Shown: positions 1-8,880, counted from the stretch's first letter. The stretch: DNA of 64,000 nt from Bacteroidota bacterium (GCA_002746305.1 NVWV01000001.1:394396-458395), one strand, 5' to 3'. The notes: generated from the letters alone by a model not told the origin. Translations and numbers: made by a program.

Positions 1-264
1 ATCAAATTAGGAGAATATTTTGCTTGTTTAAAACCTGTTGTAATGAGTGATGGTAAGGGGTTTTCTGAAGATTTTGAAGACAGGAATGAAGTCTTTAAAT
101 ATGAGGTAGATAATGCAATATCCCTTGCAGAGGTTCTGACATATAGGTATAGGAGTATTGGAGAATCAGATGCAATAGCAAAAAGAGGACAGCAATATGC
201 CTTGGATTATTTTGATAGTGTAAAATTGGGCGGATTTCTGAGTACAGTATTAAACGAACTATGA
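1..264 (+). CDS. glycosyltransferase (GT4-like), C-terminal fragment, 5' end outside window
   Basis: The frame is open from base 1, so only the last 87 residues are present and the start lies outside the window. The opening residues (KLGEYFACLKPVV) resemble the donor-binding segment of family 1/4 glycosyltransferases, where a conserved 'K-x-x-E-x-(L/F)-A-C-x-x-P-V' run follows the catalytic Glu. The rest is a helical tail. The stop overlaps the ATG of the downstream epimerase by 4 bases (ATGA), implying one operon, probably for surface polysaccharide or glycan synthesis. Acceptor and sugar cannot be judged from this fragment. Confidence 0.75.
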   Translation: MKLGEYFACLKPVVMSDGKGFSEDFEDRNEVFKYEVDNAISLAEVLTYRYRSIGESDAIAKRGQQYALDYFDSVKLGGFLSTVLNEL

Positions 265-1211
265 AAAAAATTGCGGTCTTAGGGGCTGGAGGTTTCATTG
301 GGAACCACCTGGTAAATAAATTAAAGTTGGAGGGGAACTATGTTACGGCAGTGGATTTAAAACATCCGGAATTCGAACAAAGTAAGGCTGACAATTTTAA
401 AATTGGAGACTTACGGGAAAAGGACTTTGTTCAAGAATTATTTGTAGAACCCTTTGATGAGGTATATCAACTGGCTGCAGATATGGGAGGAGCAGGTTAT
501 GTTTTTACGGGTGAACACGATGCAGATATTATGCATAACTCAGCACAGATTAATCTGAATGTCGTTGAAACTCTAAAGAGTAGTCAAGCAAAGATTTTCT
601 ATTCGTCATCAGCGTGTATATACCCAGAAGAGAACCAAAAAGATGCTTTAAATCCAATTTGTTCTGAAGACAGTGCCTTCCCCGCTAATCCTGATAGCGA
701 ATATGGTTGGGAAAAACTGTTTAGTGAAAGGTTATATCTAAGCTATGCCAGAAATTATGGTTTAGATATTAGAATAGCTCGTTTTCATAACATTTTTGGT
801 CCAAACGGTACGTTTCAAGGGGGGCGAGAAAAAGCTCCTGCAGCTATTTGTAGAAAAGTAATACTAGCTAAAGATGGAGATTCTATAGAAGTATGGGGGA
901 GTGGTGCTCAAACACGGTCTTTTTTGTACATCGATGAATGCTTACAAGCTGTAGAGAAATTAATGAATTCAGATGTTAGAGTGCCTCTAAATATTGGTTC
1001 CTCAGAAATGATAAGTATAAATGATTTAACTAGAATGGTAATTCAGTTAAGTGGTAAAAACTTAAACATTAAAAATATTGATGGTCCAATAGGAGTAAAC
1101 GGTAGATGCTCCGATAATCAACTTATTGCCAAGCTTCTAAGTTGGCAGCCTAACTATCCATTGCAAAAGGGCATGGAAAGTCTTTATAGTTGGGTAAAAT
1201 CTCAAGTTTAA
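261..1211 (+). CDS. NAD-dependent epimerase, GDP-mannose 3,5-epimerase-like
   Basis: This 316-aa short-chain dehydrogenase/epimerase has an N-terminal NAD Rossmann loop (GAGGFIG, residues 8-14) and a catalytic Tyr-x3-Lys pair (Y148, K152). Several segments closely follow plant GDP-mannose 3,5-epimerase: SSSACIYPE (115-123, with C119 where the plant enzyme has a catalytic Cys), REKAPAA (189-195, K191 matching the second acid/base residue), QTRSFLYIDEC near 217-227, and a C-terminal GVNGRCSDN. That enzyme converts GDP-D-mannose to GDP-L-galactose or GDP-L-gulose. In bacteria such proteins supply sugars for surface glycans, which fits the overlapping upstream glycosyltransferase. The superfamily and catalytic residues are visible; the exact sugar is inferred. 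Confidence 0.8.
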   Translation: MKKIAVLGAGGFIGNHLVNKLKLEGNYVTAVDLKHPEFEQSKADNFKIGDLREKDFVQELFVEPFDEVYQLAADMGGAGYVFTGEHDADIMHNSAQINLNVVETLKSSQAKIFYSSSACIYPEENQKDALNPICSEDSAFPANPDSEYGWEKLFSERLYLSYARNYGLDIRIARFHNIFGPNGTFQGGREKAPAAICRKVILAKDGDSIEVWGSGAQTRSFLYIDECLQAVEKLMNSDVRVPLNIGSSEMISINDLTRMVIQLSGKNLNIKNIDGPIGVNGRCSDNQLIAKLLSWQPNYPLQKGMESLYSWVKSQV

Positions 1212-1232
1212 TTTTATAGTAACGACATCGTT

Positions 1233-1257
1233 TTTAGGTATAAATTTGCTACCTAAA
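1233..1257. promoter_or_regulatory. inverted repeat flanking a putative -7 element (operator or 5' hairpin) before proline dehydrogenase
   Basis: TTTAGGTA (1233-1240) and TACCTAAA (1250-1257) are perfect 8-base complements separated by 9 bases. The interval holds TAAATTTG (1241-1248), a full match to the Bacteroidota -7 consensus TAnnTTTG. The repeat ends 2 bases before the ATG at 1260. No convincing TTTG/TTG -33 element sits 17-23 bases upstream. It could be a repressor site over the promoter or a transcribed hairpin close to the start codon. Confidence 0.4.
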
Positions 1258-1259
1258 TT

Positions 1260-2429
1260 ATGATGTTATCTTTTGATAATACCGAAAGAGCTTTTGCTCA
1301 TAAATCCAACCTGGATTTAGCAAAAGCATATCGTCTTTTTCAGACATTTTCATACCCGTTTTTGGTAAGTCAAGGTCCTAAACTGGCCAATTTTGCACTA
1401 ATCTTAGGATTACCTATTAAGGGTATAATTAAAAAAACAATTTTCCACCAGTTTTGCGGAGGAGAATCTATTGCAGAAAGTGCATCATCTGCTAAAGAAC
1501 TATATGAAAATGGAATAGGAGCAATTTTAGACTATTCAGTAGAAGGAGAGGGGAGTCCCGAAGATTTTAAGGATACATACGAGGAGTTGGTTAGAGTGAT
1601 AAATGAGTCGGCTAATAAGCCAGAATACCCATTTGCAGTATTTAAGTGTACTGGAATAAGCGACTTTTCTTCATTGGAAAAAAAGTCTAACCAAGAAGAA
1701 CTATCCGAGACAGAGTCTAGAGAGTACGTAGTGTTTAAAGAACGTCTAAGGTCACTTTGTGAGCTTGCGTCAGTAAAAAAAACTAAGTTGCTCATAGATG
1801 CAGAAGAAACATGGATTCAAAAGGCTATAGACGATGGGGCTTATGAGAATATGTCCATTTTTAATAGAGATGAAGCTGTTGTTTATAATACTGTTCAACT
1901 GTATCGAAAAGGAAGGATTGAGGAAATTGCAAATCAAATAAAAGTGGCTAGAGATCAAGGATATAAACTAGGGTTTAAATTGGTTCGAGGGGCTTATATG
2001 GAAAAGGAAACTGCACGAGCTAGTGAACTAGGTTATAAAAACCCAATTCAAGATTCCAAAGAGGATACAGATCGAGACTATGACGCAGCTCTACAATTGT
2101 GTTTTGATAATAAAGATGTCGTAAGTATCATGGCTGGAACACACAATGAAACAAGCTCGTATAAGCTTGCTCAGTTGTTGGAGGAAAATAATATTGATAA
2201 GAGTGATGACCGTTTTTGGTTTGCCCAGTTGTATGGCATGAGCGATCATATTAGCTTTAACTTAGCTCATGCAGGGTTTAATGTTGCTAAATATTTGCCT
2301 TATGGTCCCGTAAAGGAAGTGCTACCATATTTAAGTAGAAGAGCTCAAGAAAATAGCAGTGTGAAAGGACAGGCTGGTAGAGAGTTATCGCTAATCAATG
2401 ACGAAATAAAGAGAAGGAAATCAAAATAG
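1260..2429 (+). CDS. proline dehydrogenase
   Basis: Monofunctional FAD-dependent proline dehydrogenase of 389 aa, which oxidises proline to pyrroline-5-carboxylate and passes electrons to the quinone pool. The (beta/alpha)8 barrel motifs are present: KLVRGAYMEKE (240-250), AGTHNETS (292-299), AQLYGMSDH (322-330) and YLSRRAQEN (357-365), whose R360-R361 correspond to the arginines that bind the substrate carboxylate. There is no P5C dehydrogenase domain, so that step must be encoded elsewhere. Two ATGs are adjacent (1260 and 1263), and either could be the start. It stands alone, 48 bases after the epimerase, and ends one base from the convergent rnhA stop. The inverted repeat just upstream suggests its own regulation. 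Confidence 0.92.
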   Translation: MMLSFDNTERAFAHKSNLDLAKAYRLFQTFSYPFLVSQGPKLANFALILGLPIKGIIKKTIFHQFCGGESIAESASSAKELYENGIGAILDYSVEGEGSPEDFKDTYEELVRVINESANKPEYPFAVFKCTGISDFSSLEKKSNQEELSETESREYVVFKERLRSLCELASVKKTKLLIDAEETWIQKAIDDGAYENMSIFNRDEAVVYNTVQLYRKGRIEEIANQIKVARDQGYKLGFKLVRGAYMEKETARASELGYKNPIQDSKEDTDRDYDAALQLCFDNKDVVSIMAGTHNETSSYKLAQLLEENNIDKSDDRFWFAQLYGMSDHISFNLAHAGFNVAKYLPYGPVKEVLPYLSRRAQENSSVKGQAGRELSLINDEIKRRKSK

Positions 2430-2430
2430 A

Positions 2431-2916
2431 CTATAGAAGTGTTTCTCCAGGTGTAATGCTTTTCAAGTAACCGTGGTCTATTTTTAAGTCTGAACCTTCA
2501 GCAGCTTTTTTCGCAAGTTGATCACAAATTTCATTTTCGTGGACTCCACTATGACCTTTTACCCAGTGAAATTTAATATTATAAAAGGGATATTTATTCA
2601 GGAATTGTCTCCATAAATCAGGATTGGCTTTATCCTTAAAGCCTTTTTTCTCCCAACCAAAAACCCATTTCTTTTCAACGGCATTGATAACATATTTAGA
2701 GTCAGAATAAATGTGAATCTCCTTGTCTCTAGCGGAGTCATTTAGTAATCTCAAAGCATCAATTACTGCCATTAGTTCCATTCTGTTATTCGTTGTTCGG
2801 GTAAATCCTTTGCTTGCAGTTTTACGTTTACCTTTATACTTGAGTACGATCCCGTATCCACCTGGACCAGGATTACCCAAGGAACTCCCGTCTGTATAAA
2901 TTTCTATGATATCCAA
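2431..2916 (-). CDS. rnhA: ribonuclease HI
   Basis: 161-aa RNase HI, which cleaves the RNA strand of RNA-DNA hybrids (R-loops, primers). All four acidic catalytic residues are present: D9 (YTDGS), E47 (RMELMA), D72 (YSDS) and D132 (CDQLA), plus the H122 loop (VKGHSG). The basic handle region (EKKWVFGWEKKGF) is also seen. Length and spacing match the Escherichia coli enzyme. It overlaps the upstream folC by 13 bases in another frame, so it is probably translationally coupled to it as the last gene of the minus-strand run. Confidence 0.95.
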   Translation of the reverse strand: MDIIEIYTDGSSLGNPGPGGYGIVLKYKGKRKTASKGFTRTTNNRMELMAVIDALRLLNDSARDKEIHIYSDSKYVINAVEKKWVFGWEKKGFKDKANPDLWRQFLNKYPFYNIKFHWVKGHSGVHENEICDQLAKKAAEGSDLKIDHGYLKSITPGETLL

Positions 2917-4157
2917 GGTAGGTTTCCTTCTGCCTTCAAATGTAGTAAATCTGCAATCACAAAATTGCTCCCTCCAATAAATAGGACCGTATTGTTTTCT
3001 TGATTCATTCGAATAATGGATTCGTATGAGTCGTTTAAAGCCTCTTGGAGACTATTAAAGGCAAAAGAGGTAATTCCTGCTTTCGAGAATTCCTCAACAG
3101 CATCCTCGGCCTCCATGCCTCTTACAACGGAAGGCTTAACGATATTAACTTGCTGGGATACAGGTAATAGAGGTATAATGGTGCTTAAATCTTTATCCTT
3201 TACAAAACCTAGAGTAAGATGTAAGTTCATATTCAACTTCTGGAGTTCTTCTGAAATAAGGCTAATCCCTTGTTCATTGTGAGCTACATCGCAAATCACC
3301 AGTGGGATTTCATTTAGAATTTGCCAACGCCCTTCAAAGTTAGATATCTTAGATACCTGAGTCAAAGCACGTCTGACGGTAGCTTCATCTGTAGGTAGGA
3401 GGGTTTGCAACAGATCAATACAACTTAAAGCACAGCCAATATTCCATTGCTGATGTTGTCCAATTAAATCGGTGTCAAATGACTTATCTTTATACGTATA
3501 GTGTGGGGCAGATTTTGAGTTTGCAATGGTATGAATAACGTTCAAAGATGTTTCTGTAATATTCCCTGTGACTACAGGAATTCCTGTTTTTATAATTCCA
3601 GCCTTTTCTGCTGCAATTAGTTCTAGGCTATCACCCAACATATCTTTGTGATCAAAGCTAATCGAAGTGATAATACATGCCAATGGATTAATAATATTGG
3701 TACTGTCTAACCTGCCTCCTAAACCCGTTTCAATGATAGCAATATCAACTTGCTTTTCAGCAAAGTATGAAAACGCCATAGCAACTGTGATTTCAAAAAA
3801 GGAAGGTTGAATTTCTTCGATAAGATCCTCTATAGATTTGGTAAAAGAGATTACAAACTCTTTTGGACAGAGTTCGCCATTTAGTTTAATACGTTCTCTG
3901 AAATCTAGTAGGTGAGGAGAAGTATATAGACCGACTTCATATCCTTGTGCTTGATAGATTGCTGACAGAATATGGCTGGTAGAGCCTTTTCCATTAGTTC
4001 CAGCAACATGAATAGACTTAAAGTTATCTTGGGGATTGCCAAGAGCATCACACAGTTTAACAATGTTGGTTAGGTCTTTTTTAAAAGCTGATGCACCGAT
4101 ACGTTGGTACATTGGAAGCTTAGCATAAAGATAGGCTAACGTTTGTTCGTAGGTCAA
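2904..4157 (-). CDS. folC: bifunctional dihydrofolate synthase/folylpolyglutamate synthase
   Basis: 417-aa Mur-ligase-family enzyme that ligates glutamate to dihydropteroate or folate in an ATP-dependent reaction in the cytoplasm. The P-loop GTNGKGST lies at residues 53-60, the family motif LYTSPH at 77-82, the ETGLGGRLDSTN segment in the middle, and DVAHNEQG in the C-terminal ligase domain. Full length for the family. It sits 7 bases downstream of the TonB gene; tonB-folC adjacency in Bacteroidota does not imply a shared function. Confidence 0.94.
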   Translation of the reverse strand: MTYEQTLAYLYAKLPMYQRIGASAFKKDLTNIVKLCDALGNPQDNFKSIHVAGTNGKGSTSHILSAIYQAQGYEVGLYTSPHLLDFRERIKLNGELCPKEFVISFTKSIEDLIEEIQPSFFEITVAMAFSYFAEKQVDIAIIETGLGGRLDSTNIINPLACIITSISFDHKDMLGDSLELIAAEKAGIIKTGIPVVTGNITETSLNVIHTIANSKSAPHYTYKDKSFDTDLIGQHQQWNIGCALSCIDLLQTLLPTDEATVRRALTQVSKISNFEGRWQILNEIPLVICDVAHNEQGISLISEELQKLNMNLHLTLGFVKDKDLSTIIPLLPVSQQVNIVKPSVVRGMEAEDAVEEFSKAGITSFAFNSLQEALNDSYESIIRMNQENNTVLFIGGSNFVIADLLHLKAEGNLPWIS

Positions 4158-4164
4158 GTCCTAA

Positions 4165-4998
4165 TTAATGCAGTTTAAACGTAAAACTGATGTAGCCACA
4201 TTCTCTTCCTTTTCCAGACACTCGACTAAATTTGAATTGCTTTAAAGCGGCAATTGCATTTCTTCTAAGTGTAAGATTAGTCGTAGTATTTGGATCACGA
4301 CTAGGAGAAAATTTTATACTGGACTGATCAACTGAACCATTGGCATTAACACAAATTCGAAGTCTTACAACTCCTGATTCTTGAACACCGCCTTTTGGTT
4401 GTTTAATCTTTGCTATTTTAAAACCTCCGAGTCCTTCTCTTCCAATTCCTGTACCTGAACCGACAGGTCCATCTCCAATTTTGCCATTTCCCTCAGGGTC
4501 TCCCTCAGTAGTTCCTTCGGGTCCACCCTTAAAACCACCATCTCTATCAGGATCTCCTTTACCACTCCCCTTATTATCACTTCCTGATTTACCAGAACTT
4601 GGAAATTGAGCTCTTGGGTCAGGTTTTTTAGGTTCAACAGGTTTAGTTACCGGTTTTGTAGATTCTGTCGTTGGCTTTGTTGGTTTAGTTTCAGGCTTGG
4701 TTTTAACCACTGGAGGGGCTTCGGAAACATCGCTGGTCTCCTGATGTTGAGGAGTGTATTCTTCTTCTTCAAGAGGAGTCTCCTCTTGTTCAGATTCTTG
4801 AGCCGAACTATTATCTGAGCCTCCGTCATTTGGTTTACCAAGACTAATTGATACACTTCCAGCTAGTTTATCTTCGGCTTTTACTTCCGAGCAACCATTC
4901 ATTAGTCCCATTACAATTAACATCATTAATAAAAGTGCAACAAAGGTTATTGTTCCTATGAGTGCTTTTCGTTCTTCTATTCTTTTAATATCAATCAT
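4165..4998 (-). CDS. TonB-family energy transducer
   Basis: 277-aa protein with a short cytoplasmic N-terminus, one membrane anchor (about residues 15-36), a Pro/Lys/Thr-rich periplasmic linker (about 90-130) and a very Gly-rich segment (about 130-200). The C-terminal domain (about 200-277) has the TonB/TolA-like pattern in which V-R-L-R-x-x-V precedes a predicted beta hairpin and a helix ending in ALKQFKF. With the adjacent ExbB and ExbD it should form the complex that transmits proton-motive force to outer-membrane receptors. The Gly/Asp-rich linker is longer than in classical TonB. Two Cys residues in the last domain could form a disulfide. Confidence 0.85.
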   Translation of the reverse strand: MIDIKRIEERKALIGTITFVALLLMMLIVMGLMNGCSEVKAEDKLAGSVSISLGKPNDGGSDNSSAQESEQEETPLEEEEYTPQHQETSDVSEAPPVVKTKPETKPTKPTTESTKPVTKPVEPKKPDPRAQFPSSGKSGSDNKGSGKGDPDRDGGFKGGPEGTTEGDPEGNGKIGDGPVGSGTGIGREGLGGFKIAKIKQPKGGVQESGVVRLRICVNANGSVDQSSIKFSPSRDPNTTTNLTLRRNAIAALKQFKFSRVSGKGRECGYISFTFKLH

Positions 4999-5011
4999 AA
5001 TGTTGTGTTTT

Positions 5012-5407
5012 TTAATCTTGATCCAGAGCTAGTACCACCTTGGCACCTTGCTTATCTGCAATCATCACTACATTCATAACGTCTTCATAACGTACATTCT
5101 TATCTCCGCGAATACTGACAGTTGCTTCTGGACTATCTTTTAATACCGCTTGTATGTCAAAAGGTAAACGAGCATAGGAAGTTTTTTTATGGTCAACAGA
5201 ATAGTTTAGATTTTCATCTACTTCTACTAAGATGACTTTATTGATAGGATTAACATTATTAACTCCTTTTGGGAGCACTAATTTTAGAGCTGGGTCCTTA
5301 ACAACAGAACTTATGATAATAAAAAATATCAATAGCAAGAATACAATGTCTGTCATACTTGACGCATTAAATTCTGTGCTGATTTTGCTGTCTTTTCTAA
5401 GATTCAT
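5012..5407 (-). CDS. exbD: biopolymer transporter ExbD
   Basis: 131-aa ExbD/TolR protein with a single N-terminal transmembrane helix (about residues 20-40) and a periplasmic domain. The proton-conducting Asp is D20 in the motif MTDIVFLLL. It lies 3 bases from exbB and 13 bases upstream of tonB, so the three form the usual ExbB-ExbD-TonB inner-membrane motor. Confidence 0.93.
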   Translation of the reverse strand: MNLRKDSKISTEFNASSMTDIVFLLLIFFIIISSVVKDPALKLVLPKGVNNVNPINKVILVEVDENLNYSVDHKKTSYARLPFDIQAVLKDSPEATVSIRGDKNVRYEDVMNVVMIADKQGAKVVLALDQD

Positions 5408-5410
5408 AAA

Positions 5411-6115
5411 TTATGCTGGTTCGTGAAGTATATCAAGGAATTCTACAGATGTAGCTTCCATTTTATAGACAACCTTGTTAATCATGCTACTAAGTAAGTT
5501 GTAAGAGATGTATGCAAATATTCCAACTACGAGTCCCGCAACTGTGGTCATCATAGCCTCGCCGATACCTCCACTTAGAAGGTTTGAGGTTATTTGTTGT
5601 CCGCTATCTTGCATTTGGTTAAATGTACGAATCATACCCGTTACTGTACCTAGAAAACCAAGCATAGGGGCAGCTCCTGAAATAGTAGCTAACAATGGCA
5701 TTCCTTTTTCTAACTTATACACCTCAAGTTTTCCTACATTTTCAACTGCCACACTAATATCCTTTAGCGGTTTTCCTATTCTAGATAGACCTTTTTCAAT
5801 CATCAGGGCCATTGGTGTAGCTTTGCTATGACATAATCTTTGAGCTCCTCTTAGGTCACCTTCAGTTACCATTTCCTTAATACCTCCCATGAACATAGGA
5901 TCTAAATTGCCTGCCTTTTTAATGGAGAGATACCTTTCAAAAGTTAAGAATATTGCAATGATAAAAAGTATACCAATAGGTATCATCACAATACCACCTT
6001 TCCATATTAGCTTTAATACATCAAGGGCTCCTCCTGTAGATTCTTCAGGAGTTATTAACCCTAAACTATCTGTAAGTTCCGTTCCGTTTTGTACTATTTG
6101 AAGTAGTATGCTCAT
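5411..6115 (-). CDS. exbB: MotA/TolQ/ExbB proton channel protein
   Basis: 234-aa integral membrane protein with three predicted helices: one near residues 40-62, and a pair toward the C-terminus in the conserved MotA/TolQ/ExbB domain (LGFLGTVTGMI, then GGIGEAMMTTVAGLVVGI). These two motifs line the proton path. First gene of the ExbB-ExbD-TonB set, 1 base after the HU/SPOR gene. It could equally serve as TolQ; the TonB-type partner two genes on favours ExbB. Confidence 0.93.
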   Translation of the reverse strand: MSILLQIVQNGTELTDSLGLITPEESTGGALDVLKLIWKGGIVMIPIGILFIIAIFLTFERYLSIKKAGNLDPMFMGGIKEMVTEGDLRGAQRLCHSKATPMALMIEKGLSRIGKPLKDISVAVENVGKLEVYKLEKGMPLLATISGAAPMLGFLGTVTGMIRTFNQMQDSGQQITSNLLSGGIGEAMMTTVAGLVVGIFAYISYNLLSSMINKVVYKMEATSVEFLDILHEPA

Positions 6116-6116
6116 A

Positions 6117-7136
6117 TTATTTCTGTTTAATAACTAGTTTTTGATCTAATTTATTTTGGATAAGGTTTTTATATTCTTTTGCAATCTCTTCATTAGAGAA
6201 TGAAATGATAAATACTTCGGTTGAGGAATCATCATTTATTTCAACTTGACAACTGTGATATTTACCTATCAAGTCATTTACCAAGTCAGTTGCCGCATTT
6301 TCATTTTTCACTTGAGCGTATATACCGTAACTTACAGGTGACTTGGACGTTTTAATAACTGGTTTTGTTAGGTCATTAGTGCTGAAATTTTGAGAGTCAA
6401 CCATTGATGCTAGATCGTTACCCGTAGGAACCACAGTACTGTTAGTCATTTCAAAATTCAATAAGGCAAAGACCATTGCCACTAGGAAGATAGAACCAAG
6501 AGCATTGATAATCGATAGGTTGGAAATCGTTGTATTACTCTTTTTTGTCTGTACGATTTTTTTCTTAAGCTTCTTGTTCTGTGAAGCAATAATCCTTTTT
6601 TCCTTTTTCTCCTTTAGTTTTTGAGGTTTAGGAGCTTCTAATTTTATAGGTTCAACAATCTCAATGGGATTGGTAATTTCTGAAACTACGGGTAGAGTCT
6701 GGTCCGTAGTATGTGTTATGGAGATTTGCTTTAACCTAAGTTTTGGTAGGCCAAAAGAACTTCTAGAGAAATTAACAGAGTGATATGGAACAAAAACTAA
6801 CTTTTCTTCCTGAGTAAAGTAGAAGGTACCAACTTCTGCTACCTCAACATTTCTTTTGGTATTTAGGACGTCCCATAGATTTGAGATATACTCTTCAACC
6901 TTTTGAACTCCGGCTTCATAACTTATGTTAAGCAGTTGACTTAAGTGATTTGCAACTAAACCGTCTTGATTAATAATTTGTCTATTGAAACTAATAACTT
7001 CCTGCTTTGGCAGGGAATATTTAGCCACCTCACTTCGTTCTGCATTCTTTTCATTGATGAGAAAAGCACCAAAACTAGGTAGTATAACACAGTTGTGTTT
7101 ATACAGTAAAAATGATATTTCTTTTGCCAAGTTCAT
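6117..7136 (-). CDS. HU-CCDC81-like and SPOR domain membrane protein
   Basis: 339-aa protein. Residues 1-60 and about 60-135 look like the two halves of the bacterial HU-CCDC81 module: the first contains ILPSFGAF and the second VAEVGTFYF, the HU-like 'G-x-G/A-x-F' pattern. A basic Lys-rich stretch follows (about 170-200), then one transmembrane helix (about 207-228), and a C-terminal SPOR-like domain (about 262-339) that would bind denuded peptidoglycan in the periplasm. The topology places HU-like domains in the cytoplasm and SPOR in the periplasm. It sits between an OM barrel gene and exbB. Its role, perhaps linking the chromosome or cytoplasm to cell-wall division sites, is inference. Confidence 0.8.
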   Translation of the reverse strand: MNLAKEISFLLYKHNCVILPSFGAFLINEKNAERSEVAKYSLPKQEVISFNRQIINQDGLVANHLSQLLNISYEAGVQKVEEYISNLWDVLNTKRNVEVAEVGTFYFTQEEKLVFVPYHSVNFSRSSFGLPKLRLKQISITHTTDQTLPVVSEITNPIEIVEPIKLEAPKPQKLKEKKEKRIIASQNKKLKKKIVQTKKSNTTISNLSIINALGSIFLVAMVFALLNFEMTNSTVVPTGNDLASMVDSQNFSTNDLTKPVIKTSKSPVSYGIYAQVKNENAATDLVNDLIGKYHSCQVEINDDSSTEVFIISFSNEEIAKEYKNLIQNKLDQKLVIKQK

Positions 7137-7182
7137 TTCAATGCAATATTAACATAATAGCATTCATTTATGCTATCAATAA

Positions 7183-8799
7183 TTAGAGAGAAAAGGTGAT
7201 TCCTGCAAGGGCATTTAACCCTTGTGCACGGTAGTTATTCCATAATTCGTATCGTTGATTCAGAATGTTATTTACATTCACAAATGCTGATATATTTTTC
7301 TTGTAACGGTATTCTACACCTACATTAACATCGTTGATAGCGTCTAGATTGTATTCAGTGCCCTTAAGATCTCTGGCTTTTCTAGTACTAGTGGCAAAGT
7401 AACCACCTCTTACATATATTTTATCAGCTAGTCTCACGGTGGCAAATACGGCTGCATCGTAAGTGGGCATATGCCAAGCTTGTTTCTCTGTATTGGTACT
7501 GTATGAATATACATTACCTCTAAATCCAATATCCACATTTTGGTTCACATCAAATTTCATCTCTCCAGAGAAGCTAAATCTGGTCATATCGTCAGTTACT
7601 GTCGTGAAGTTACGCAACTCATTGGTATCAGAAATAAAGAAATACTGGTCAGAAATAAAGTCTTGTTGAAGTTTTATTCCGTACTCGACAAACCGTTTAA
7701 AACTACCATTCATACCGGCAAAGACATTCCATACATACGGATTTGAATAGTTGATATTGTTGCCTAAGAAGAGATTCTCATAGCTAATGTTTTTCAAAGT
7801 ATTCTTTTGTAAATCACCAGTTATACCAGCGTAAGCTCTAAGTTTTTTAGGAACCAAATAGGTTTCTGCTTTTAGGTAAGGTGCTGGAAATATTTTGTTG
7901 GTGCTAGAGTCTGTTAAGTAATTTACATTTACGCCAATGTCCAGAACGTACTTTTTATAGTCAAATTCAAAATGCGGTTTAAAATCAATAAAGAGTCTGT
8001 TATACTTAGCCGTTTCAGTTAACTGAGTATACATTCCTCCAATTTCCAAATGAAGTTTCCCTGGCCCCATACGAAAAGAATTGTCACTATGTACTTTAAA
8101 GGTACTTTCATTTTCTCCCAGTTTATCAAATATGTTAAATCCGATATCCAAGTCACTTTTGACCTTTGACTTTTTTAAAGACCAAATGGCGTTTGCATTA
8201 ATATCATTGTAAATCTGATTGATGTCATTCAATTCTAGGGTTGGAGTGTCAATGAGATATCCATAATAGTGAACTACATTACGTCGATAGTCAATCTCAC
8301 CGTAAAGATCATTGCCTTTTTCTCGAGACCCGTATGCCTTAACTTGATTCTGGCTAAAAAGACCTTGTTCCGGATTTTTAGAGGCACTCGCGGCATGATG
8401 TTTTAACCTAAGACCATAGGTATAGTACTTGTCCTGAGTGTTGTGAATACTAGCATCTACGTATGAAGTAAGGTAATTTCCTCCTCCAATTTCTATGTAG
8501 TTGTCAAATAAATTTTCAGGTTCTTCGGGACGAATAAATACAGGGTCTATTGGAGTATATACAGATTTCGGTTTGTACGCTACATTGGGAAAACTGTAGT
8601 TATACGTGGGAGAGTTTACCTTAGGCTCCTCCAAAGAAGGTTGTATATCAATCTTTACAGACTCCGCTACATCAGGGTTGTAGACTGTTGTGATTACAAT
8701 GTTAGAATCAGATCCTGCAATTTGCCCTTGAGCAAAAAGACACATGAGTACAAAAACAAATGAAGTTAAGATATTTTTCACTGGAGTGATTTTAAGCAT
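7183..8799 (-). CDS. outer-membrane beta-barrel protein, TonB-receptor-like, plug-less
   Basis: 538 aa from the chosen ATG at 8799. It begins with a signal peptide (core around ILTSFVFVLMCLFAQG) and consists mostly of alternating amphipathic beta strands, ending in Phe-Ser-Leu as outer-membrane barrels do. The last third (VNVNNILNQRYELW and following) is characteristic of TonB-dependent receptor C-termini, but no plug domain or carboxypeptidase-like domain is visible. The frame stays open to an ATG at 8892, which would place 31 odd residues before the signal peptide, so the internal start is preferred. Position just upstream of the HU/SPOR-ExbB-ExbD-TonB genes suggests a shared envelope role. 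Substrate unknown. Confidence 0.75.
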   Translation of the reverse strand: MLKITPVKNILTSFVFVLMCLFAQGQIAGSDSNIVITTVYNPDVAESVKIDIQPSLEEPKVNSPTYNYSFPNVAYKPKSVYTPIDPVFIRPEEPENLFDNYIEIGGGNYLTSYVDASIHNTQDKYYTYGLRLKHHAASASKNPEQGLFSQNQVKAYGSREKGNDLYGEIDYRRNVVHYYGYLIDTPTLELNDINQIYNDINANAIWSLKKSKVKSDLDIGFNIFDKLGENESTFKVHSDNSFRMGPGKLHLEIGGMYTQLTETAKYNRLFIDFKPHFEFDYKKYVLDIGVNVNYLTDSSTNKIFPAPYLKAETYLVPKKLRAYAGITGDLQKNTLKNISYENLFLGNNINYSNPYVWNVFAGMNGSFKRFVEYGIKLQQDFISDQYFFISDTNELRNFTTVTDDMTRFSFSGEMKFDVNQNVDIGFRGNVYSYSTNTEKQAWHMPTYDAAVFATVRLADKIYVRGGYFATSTRKARDLKGTEYNLDAINDVNVGVEYRYKKNISAFVNVNNILNQRYELWNNYRAQGLNALAGITFSL

Positions 8800-8880
8800 T
8801 AAAATATTCAACGAAGTTAAGGGTCGATTAGTATATGTTTTGGTCGTAATTTCTATTTCTATCAACACCTTTTCCAATAC

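Noticed and set aside
7157..7176. ATAGCAT-N6-ATGCTAT hairpin between the barrel and HU/SPOR genes
   Set aside because: Perfect 7-bp stem but A/T-rich with no T-run; may be chance in AT-rich DNA.
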